In this document: positions 58,275-64,000 of the stretch, piece after piece | Layout: every line of letters starts with the position of its first letter | Numbering within the stretch: the first letter of the stretch is position 1 | NCBI RefSeq assembly: GCF_003286085.1 | Contig: NW_020825374.1 | Location: forward strand, 372,001 to 436,000 | Reading direction: 5' to 3' | Length of the DNA: 64,000 nt | From: Drosophila persimilis | Taxonomy: Eukaryota; Arthropoda; Insecta; Diptera; Drosophilidae | Position numbers and translations under genes: made by a program | Notes under the pieces: model-generated | What the model was told of the DNA's origin: nothing | Seen by the model: the letters and a program-made list of their open reading frames with translations, nothing else | Databases searched by the model: none

Positions 58275-59445
58275 AGATTGAAATATTATTTAGAATCTTA
58301 ATGAGTTCTAACTTCTTATAATTGAAGAATAGTTTGTCAGTTCTACAACCTCTCCTATCTACATTTCGAAGCTCGGATTAACAATGGTTGTAAAACTTTG
58401 CGAAGATTGTCTTTTGACGCCTGCATAAATAGTGGGAAAGGATAACTCTTCCGAGTCAATGTCTAGAATCATGTCGAGAGGTCGTTGGCCTTGACCTGGT
58501 GCGCTTTTGATAATCCTATCATCAAATGGTATGTTGTTTTCTAGCAGAGTTTCCTGACCTCCAGGGTTTGAGCTCTCCGGCTTCTACTTCCTCGTCGGGA
58601 TGGGCCGGCTCCGTATCTACATTCCTATCTCTATTCTGCATTCTTTCTAATAAGGCTGCATCTGCTTGAGATGCTACGAAAGGAACAATATCGGATGTGA
58701 AACCAGAGATCCATTGCTCGTTAACTACAACATTATGCTTTTTATACAAATCTGTGGTAACTAAATAACGAAGTGCTTCAAAAATTTTGGAAGGTCTAAT
58801 GGTTTCAGCCATGAAAGCATGAAGATACTCTTTTCTGCTTTTGAGGTGGAGCTGAGCTGAGCTCCTTCACGATATCGCTTACCGAAATAGGGACGTTTAC
58901 CACTGCCCCTTTAATGGCATTTTGACCTCGCCCGCCAGGCAATATAAGCTTAATTATCATAAATGGAAGTCGAGGAGAAATCAGTCGTTCCTCTAATGGA
59001 GTAAGCCCCTTTAAGCAGTCGGGCAGCATGGGGAAATCTAATTCATTGAAGAAAATCTTGGGCTTTATACGCTTCTTAATGTTGCTATGACATGTTCTGC
59101 AGAGTTTTAATGTTGGGCAATCAGAAGGGAGTTCTAAAAGGCTTTCAAGAGCGAAAATTTCACCACTAAACTCGCAATCACTTTCTAAATGGACGCGAGG
59201 AATCTTACAAATTTGTTTGGGGAACCACAGGCCTTTGCAAGAAAGGCAAACCTGATCAGTACCCGGATTTACATTCCTGTTATAAACTACTTTCAGAGCT
59301 TCTAGGCCACTAAGCCTGATTCTGGGTTCTATCTGAGCCCTATCTTCCTGGGAGATATTTGCTCGTTCCTGCTGAATTCGGGAGGCGTTTCTTAAATTTT
59401 GCTCACGAATATACAAAAGCGAACGGACGCGTCTTTATTCACTCC
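58275..59445 (-). pseudogene. Helentron protein, N-terminal region
   Basis: Minus-strand pieces 58805-59416 and 58522-58812, then broken frames to 58275. The first has the Cys pattern CLSCKGLWF...CRTCH and the following PMLPDCLKGLTPLEERLISP block, common at the N-terminus of Helitron/Helentron Rep proteins (DUF6570-like). Further on, KSAPGQGQRPLDMILDID and LSFPTIYAG are also conserved there. One frameshift (58805/58812) and several stops. The last codons run directly into 24866 after removal of BEL2. No upstream start or terminus is preserved beyond about 59445. Confidence 0.82.
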
Positions 59446-59739
59446 GCATCAAATTGTTATTAACAAGCGCATAATTGTCTAAAAAAAGGGAATTTCGTCT
59501 GATATCACCAAATAGACACTAAACCTCCCTGTGGCAGACTTGAAGCCGCAAATAATAAACATATTAAAGTGAAAAAAAGCTTTTTATTTATTTGGCAAAC
59601 AAACACTGTGCTCTTCGATTTTGTTAGTGTTTACAACTCAAATCAAGCATCGAACATAATCTTCGAACAGCAGCACACTATACAATAACAAACCAAATCA
59701 CAAAAGAGACGTGAAAAGCATACACACAGACATACAAAA
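59446..59739 (+). other. LINE D 5' region
   Basis: A/T-rich sequence leading to the ORF1 ATG; probably the LINE D 5' UTR. The exact border with the Helentron was not located. Confidence 0.45.
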
Positions 59740-60684
59740 ATGTCATCATCTACTGCACCGCCAACAAAGCGCACCCGCAACAATGCTGGGACAGCGAGTG
59801 AGCGCCTCTCCGACGCCCTCTCGCCTCAATTGCTGGAGATGCTCAAAGACCGTTTCCAGGAGCAGACCAACCAAATTGCGTCCCATGTCCGAAAGGCAGA
59901 GCAGCGCATCCTCAGCAGTCTCATGGAGCGCTTGGATTCGATCGCTGGTGAGGTAAAACAGATGGGTGCCAGAGTCATCGATTTGGAGCGGGAAGTGGTT
60001 GATCTCCGCTCCCAGAGGGATCGGCTGGATGAACGGGTTGAGCGGCTGGACCGGGAAGTGGCTGATCTTCGCACACTGGGTGGGAGAGTGGGTGGCATCG
60101 AAGCGAGATTGTCAGCCGAACACATGGCAACGAGCGCGTGTGAGCTGCGAATCCACGGCGTTCCCTTTGTGGAGGGAGAAAGTGTGAGAGCTCTCTTCAA
60201 CAAGCTCTGCTTCAATCTACAGCTGACCCCACCAACAAGAATCCGAGACGTATTCAGGGCCAGACAAACACAACACTCAAATGTCGATCCCGTTATAATT
60301 GTTAAAATGGAAAACGTCCGCGAGAAGTCAATCTCCTCAGTAAGATTGGGATTTACCGCCGCGAGAGTAAGAGACAACTGAGCTTACAGTTCTTTGGTTT
60401 CGACTCAGAAGCTGCTGTCTACGTCAACGAGCAGCTTTTAAGAGAGAACTATATAATATTCAAAGAGGCCATGCGGCCTTGCAGCTGTCTTTACTCGACG
60501 CGGCCTCGTGCATGTACGATCCTATGATAGAGAGAGCGTTCAATGCATTGAGCGTATGGATGAGCTTTTGTCGCTCGCACCATCTAATGAGCCCGCACAG
60601 TCTCTCCCCCTCTCTTCGACTGCCTCCCCCACTCGCGCCTCGGTTGGATCGGAAGAAGCAGCAGCAAATAGCTTTCGCTCTTAA
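59740..60684 (+). pseudogene. LINE D ORF1: coiled-coil nucleic-acid-binding protein (frameshifted)
   Basis: Open from ATG 59740 to 60381. Residues 1-25 are basic. About 35-125 form a long coiled coil with heptads (IDLEREVVDLRSQRDRLDER). From about 135 an RRM-like part resembles L1-type ORF1 proteins (LRIHGVPFVEGESVRALFNK, DPVIIVKMENVREK). Two frameshifts (near 60330 and 60490) carry the reading through LQFFGFDSEAAVYVNEQLL and then a Ser/Ala-rich tail to a stop at 60682-60684. Likely the RNA-binding partner of the ORF2 product downstream; that both belong to one element is inferred from spacing and orientation. Confidence 0.75.
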
Positions 60685-60728
60685 TAACTTACATACTGCT
60701 CTCTTAATCTTATCAGTTAGGTTATTGT

Positions 60729-61823
60729 TATACCCGATACTCAAAATGAGTATTGGTGTATATTAGATTTGTGGTAAAAGTGTATGTGTGTAACGTCCAG
60801 AAGGAATCGTTTCCGACCCCATAAAGTATATATATTCTTGATCAGCATCAATAGCCGAGTCGATTGAACCATGTCTGTCTGTCCGTCTGTCCGTCCGTCC
60901 GTCTGTCCGTCCCCTTCAGCGCCTAGTGCTCAAAGATATAAGAGCTAGAGCAACGATGTATTGGATCCAGACTTCTGTAACTGCGGTCATGTCACTGCTA
61001 CAAAAATATTTCAAAACTTCGCCCCGCCCACAAAGGACGAAAATCTGTGGCATCCACATTTTTAAAGACACGATAAAACCAAAAACGCAGAATCGTAGAG
61101 AATGACCATATCTTTTAGACTGCAGAAATTGGATCGTATTATTATTATAGCCAGCATTAAGAAAACAATTTCATTTTTTCTCGCCCTGTCTCTCTCTAAC
61201 ACACATGTAGCATAGCCGGCTTTGCATAGAGTAAAACATTAGCGCCTAGATCTCAGAGACTATAAAAGCTAGAGAAACCAAATTTGGTATCCACACTCCT
61301 AATATATTGGACCGAGACGAGTTTGTTTCAAAATTTCGCCACACCCCCTTCCGCCCCCGCAAGGGACAAAAATCTGGGGATATTCACAAATCTCAGAGAC
61401 TATTAAGGCTAGAGTAACCAAATTTAGTATCCGCACTCCTGTTAGATCTCACTATAAAAAGTATATCTCAAAATTTCGCCCCACCCCCTTCCGCCCACAC
61501 AAAGAACGAAAATCTTTTGCATCCACAATATTGCAGATTTGAGAAAACTAAAACGCAGAATCATAGATAATGACCATATCTATCAGATTGCTGAATCTGG
61601 ATCAGATCAGATAATTTTTATAGCCATAAGGAACAAATCAATTCGCAGTGGCTACGCAGCGCCCGACGTCACGCTCAGACTGATTTTCTGTCTCTCTCGC
61701 ACGCACTCTTTGTCGTGTCGTTTAATATTAGCGGCGTCTGCCGGAGGAGAGCCATGATGACTTAGTATCGGGTATAACTGTAGAGTTGCGGTGTCCGCAG
61801 CAACTCACAACGTTCCCCCTCGT
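60729..61823 (-). mobile_element. DINE-1/INE-1 copy d, between LINE D ORFs
   Basis: Reverse orientation, TTATACCCGATACTC to CCCCTCGT. TCTGTCC array at about 60873-60912. The palindrome is intact near 61785-61808. Flanks are A/T-rich sequence of the short ORF1-ORF2 spacer. Confidence 0.92.
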
Positions 61824-61917
61824 TTTTATTATTTTTTTTTTCACAGTTCTTACACACAGCTAGTTTATTGTTTTTCAAATATCGAGTTTGCGCCCCTAAT
61901 AAGTTCTCACTTTAATA

Positions 61918-64000
61918 ATGAATGGTGAGATAGGTAGTTCCATAGCCGGTAGTATGATTAAAATAATTAGTAACCATAGAAATGGTCTCAAAGTTGTACA
62001 CATAAATGCACAAAGTTTGTTAAGGAAAATCGATGAGTTTAGATTTCTCTTTACTCAGTCAAATGTAGATGTTATATTTGTATCTGAGACGTGGTTTAAC
62101 TCTGATCTATGTGATTTGTCAATTGTGTGTGATGGTTATGTTGTTTTTCGTTCGGATCGTATTGGGCATGCAGGTAGCGTTGCTATATATGTTAATACAA
62201 AATTAAAATGTAATGTTAAGTGTACACAATCTAGTGAATGTCCTATTGAATATCTCTTATTGAAAATCGCGAGCAAAATGAACAAGAAAATTTTATTAGG
62301 CTGTATTTATCGACCCAATTGTACAACCGACTATGAGCCACTTTTAAATATTATCTCGGACATCTCGGTGTTATACACTGACATTATACTTGCAGGTGAT
62401 CTCAATAGCAATCTCTTGAAAGAGAGTCATCTATTGGATAACTTTGCCTCCCTGGGCTTGTACGCTGTTAATACAACATTGCCTACACATTTCAGCAATA
62501 CCTGTGATACACTTCTTGACATTTTCTTCACTAATGACCATAGCAAGACCCTATTATATGACCAGGTATCAGTACCAGCATTCTCTAAACATGACCTTAT
62601 CTTCCTGACCTATGACTTGACTTTGGAGCATAAAGCTAATTCCTTTACTTATAGAGATTTTAAAAATATTGACCATAATGAACTTTACCTAGAATTAACT
62701 GCGTGTGACTGGGCTTCCATTTACCTTTCTCCCTTTGTTGACTGTCAATTGAGTGTTTTGAACAACAATATTCAGTACTTGTTCAACAAATTTATACCAC
62801 TAAAAACCAAAGTCACCAAACCAAGACAAAATCCATGGTTTAACAACGCGATAAAAAAAATAACGCATCAGCGAGATGTTGCCTGCAGTAAATGGAAGCG
62901 GTATAAAACGGACTACTTCCGTTTAAGGTACAAAGAGTTAAGAGCAAATGCTAACAAAAGTATAAGATCTGCTAAGCGTAGTTACTATAAATCTAAGTTC
63001 CAAAATTGCTCTACCATTAAGCAAAGATGGAAAGAAATGAATAGTATAGGAATAGGCAAATGTAAACAGAAGACTGAGCTGGACATAAATGTCGAAGAAC
63101 TTAACAAAAAGTTCTCGATAATTGATGTACCTGAAGCGACAAGTAACACGTACCTAATTAGCGTTCCACTTGGTGATAATAGTTTTAGCTTTGTGTGTGT
63201 CAATCAATGTGATGTCCTCGCGAGCATACTTAAGGTGAAGTCTAACGCCGAAGGTCTCGATAACATTAGCCCGAAATTTGTGAAAATCTTACTTCCTAAG
63301 ATTTTGTCTCACATCACTTATATCTTCAACACGGCTATAACTACGTCCTCGTTTCCAACGGAATGGAAAAAAGCGAAAATTTTACCGATCCGAAAACCTA
63401 ACAACGACTTTAGGCCCATTTCAATACTTCCGTTCCTGTCAAAAGCTCTAGAAAATCTCATGTCCTTACAGATTGAACACTACCTGACTAACTACTCGTT
63501 ATTAAACAACAAGCAGTCAGGTTTTCGAAAAAAAAGAAGTTGTATAAGCGCTGTAACGGATATCGTCGAAGATATTTGACAGCAACTCGATAAGAACTGG
63601 GTTACGTTTTTAACACTTCTCGACCACAGTAAGGCGTTCGACTCAGTCAACCATAACATTCTCTGCACAAAACTGACCAAATTATTCAACTTCTCAGGGA
63701 CTGCGGTCAATTTTGTAAAATCGTACCTTACAAATAGATTGCAGACAGTTGTATCCGGTACATATGCTTCCACTTTTAGGGTTCTTACACGGGGAGTCCC
63801 TCAGGGATCAGTACTAGGCCCCTTACTGTTTTCCATATATGTTAATGATCTACCCAATGTCTTGTCTGACTGTGAAGTACATTTATATGCTGATGACGTC
63901 CAAATTTATGTTAGTAGTCCCGTTAATGAAATAAATCTATGTGTCAACATGTCCAACAAAATGCTTTCCCTAATTGAGAAATGGCCAAAAGAGAATGGCC
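61918..64000 (+). pseudogene. LINE D ORF2: endonuclease and RT, one nonsense codon, runs off the window
   Basis: Open from ATG 61918 to a TGA at 63577-63579; the same frame then stays open to the window end. Residues 25-245: endonuclease (VVHINAQSL, FVSETWF with catalytic Glu, ILAGDLNSNL, FSKHDLIFLTYDL). About 440 on: RT (ILPIRKPNNDFRPISILPFL, KQSGFRKKRSC; after the stop LDHSKAFDSVNH, RGVPQGSVLGPLLFSIYVND, LYADDVQIYV). No RNase H is visible before the edge. A CR1/Jockey-group LINE distinct from LINE A. A single change such as CGA to TGA would explain the stop. Confidence 0.88.

Larger units (their letters stand above)
10063..59445 (-). mobile_element. Autonomous Helentron (rolling-circle element) split by nested insertions
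   Basis: Five minus-strand pieces form one Rep/helicase element: 58275-59445, 21903-24866, 20576-20785 and 10490-11159 (coding), with the terminus at 10063. At each interruption, removing the insert and one copy of its target duplication puts the flanking reading frame back in register: BEL2 (TAAGC), Tc1 (TA) and BEL1 (AATAG). The coding order is N-terminal region, HUH Rep, helicase, C-terminal endonuclease-like region, the Helentron layout. Scattered stops and frameshifts make this copy inactive. The 5' end (right) lacks a DINE-like terminus and seems truncated next to LINE D. The middle piece is also present a second time at 30723-33689 through tandem duplication. Confidence 0.85.

Overview
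The window looks like repeat-dense (heterochromatin-like) DNA of a Drosophila-type fly. Three things point there: very short GT-AG introns in the only host gene, several DINE-1/INE-1 type elements with their purine-rich core and GGACAGAC microsatellite, and BEL/Pao (one clearly roo-like), Ty3/gypsy, LOA-type and CR1/Jockey-type LINE and Tc1 elements. The DINE-1 type suggests the obscura group, but this is only an inference. No prokaryotic feature, rRNA or convincing tRNA was seen.

Left edge (1-10062). One apparently intact host gene lies at 1678-4284 (four exons, three short introns). It encodes an EFHC1/EFHC2-family protein with three DM10 domains, an axonemal microtubule inner protein. It is flanked by LINE relics, a possible solo LTR (6552-6901), a decayed gypsy-type pol split by a DINE-1 (7269-9374), and a roo-like LTR plus leader (9375-10062).

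Centre (10063-59445). Almost everything here sits inside ONE autonomous Helentron (minus strand: N-terminal region, HUH Rep, SF1 helicase, C-terminal endonuclease-like region) that later insertions have pulled apart. A 9.4 kb BEL/Pao element (BEL1, 11165-20570, target duplication AATAG) sits in the helicase. A 1.1 kb Tc1-like element (20788-21900, target TA) sits further upstream in the helicase. A roo-like BEL/Pao element (BEL2, 24867-58269, target duplication TAAGC) sits in front of Rep. BEL1 carries a DINE-1 in gag. BEL2 carries three DINE-1 insertions, a ~2.1 kb TGTA...TACA element (probable solo LTR, target duplication GTTT), and a 5'-truncated LINE A. The solo LTR holds a LOA-type LINE B, which in turn holds a near full-length LINE A. 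An 8.8 kb tandem duplication (21675-30489 and 30495-39304) then copied part of Tc1, Helentron and BEL2.

Right edge (59446-64000). A third LINE (LINE D) has an ORF1 with a coiled coil, an ORF2 with endonuclease and reverse transcriptase, and a DINE-1 between the two ORFs. It runs off the window.

Main points of interest. (1) Insertion footprints allow a Helentron to be traced across 49 kb. (2) Its terminus is shared with the DINE-1 copies, and the terminal hairpin appears to be kept by compensatory change. (3) BEL1 has an additional ORF downstream of pol that repeats the zinc-knuckle/protease module with an altered active site. (4) The tandem duplication has a filler junction and contains a mosaic, apparently gene-converted, DINE-1.
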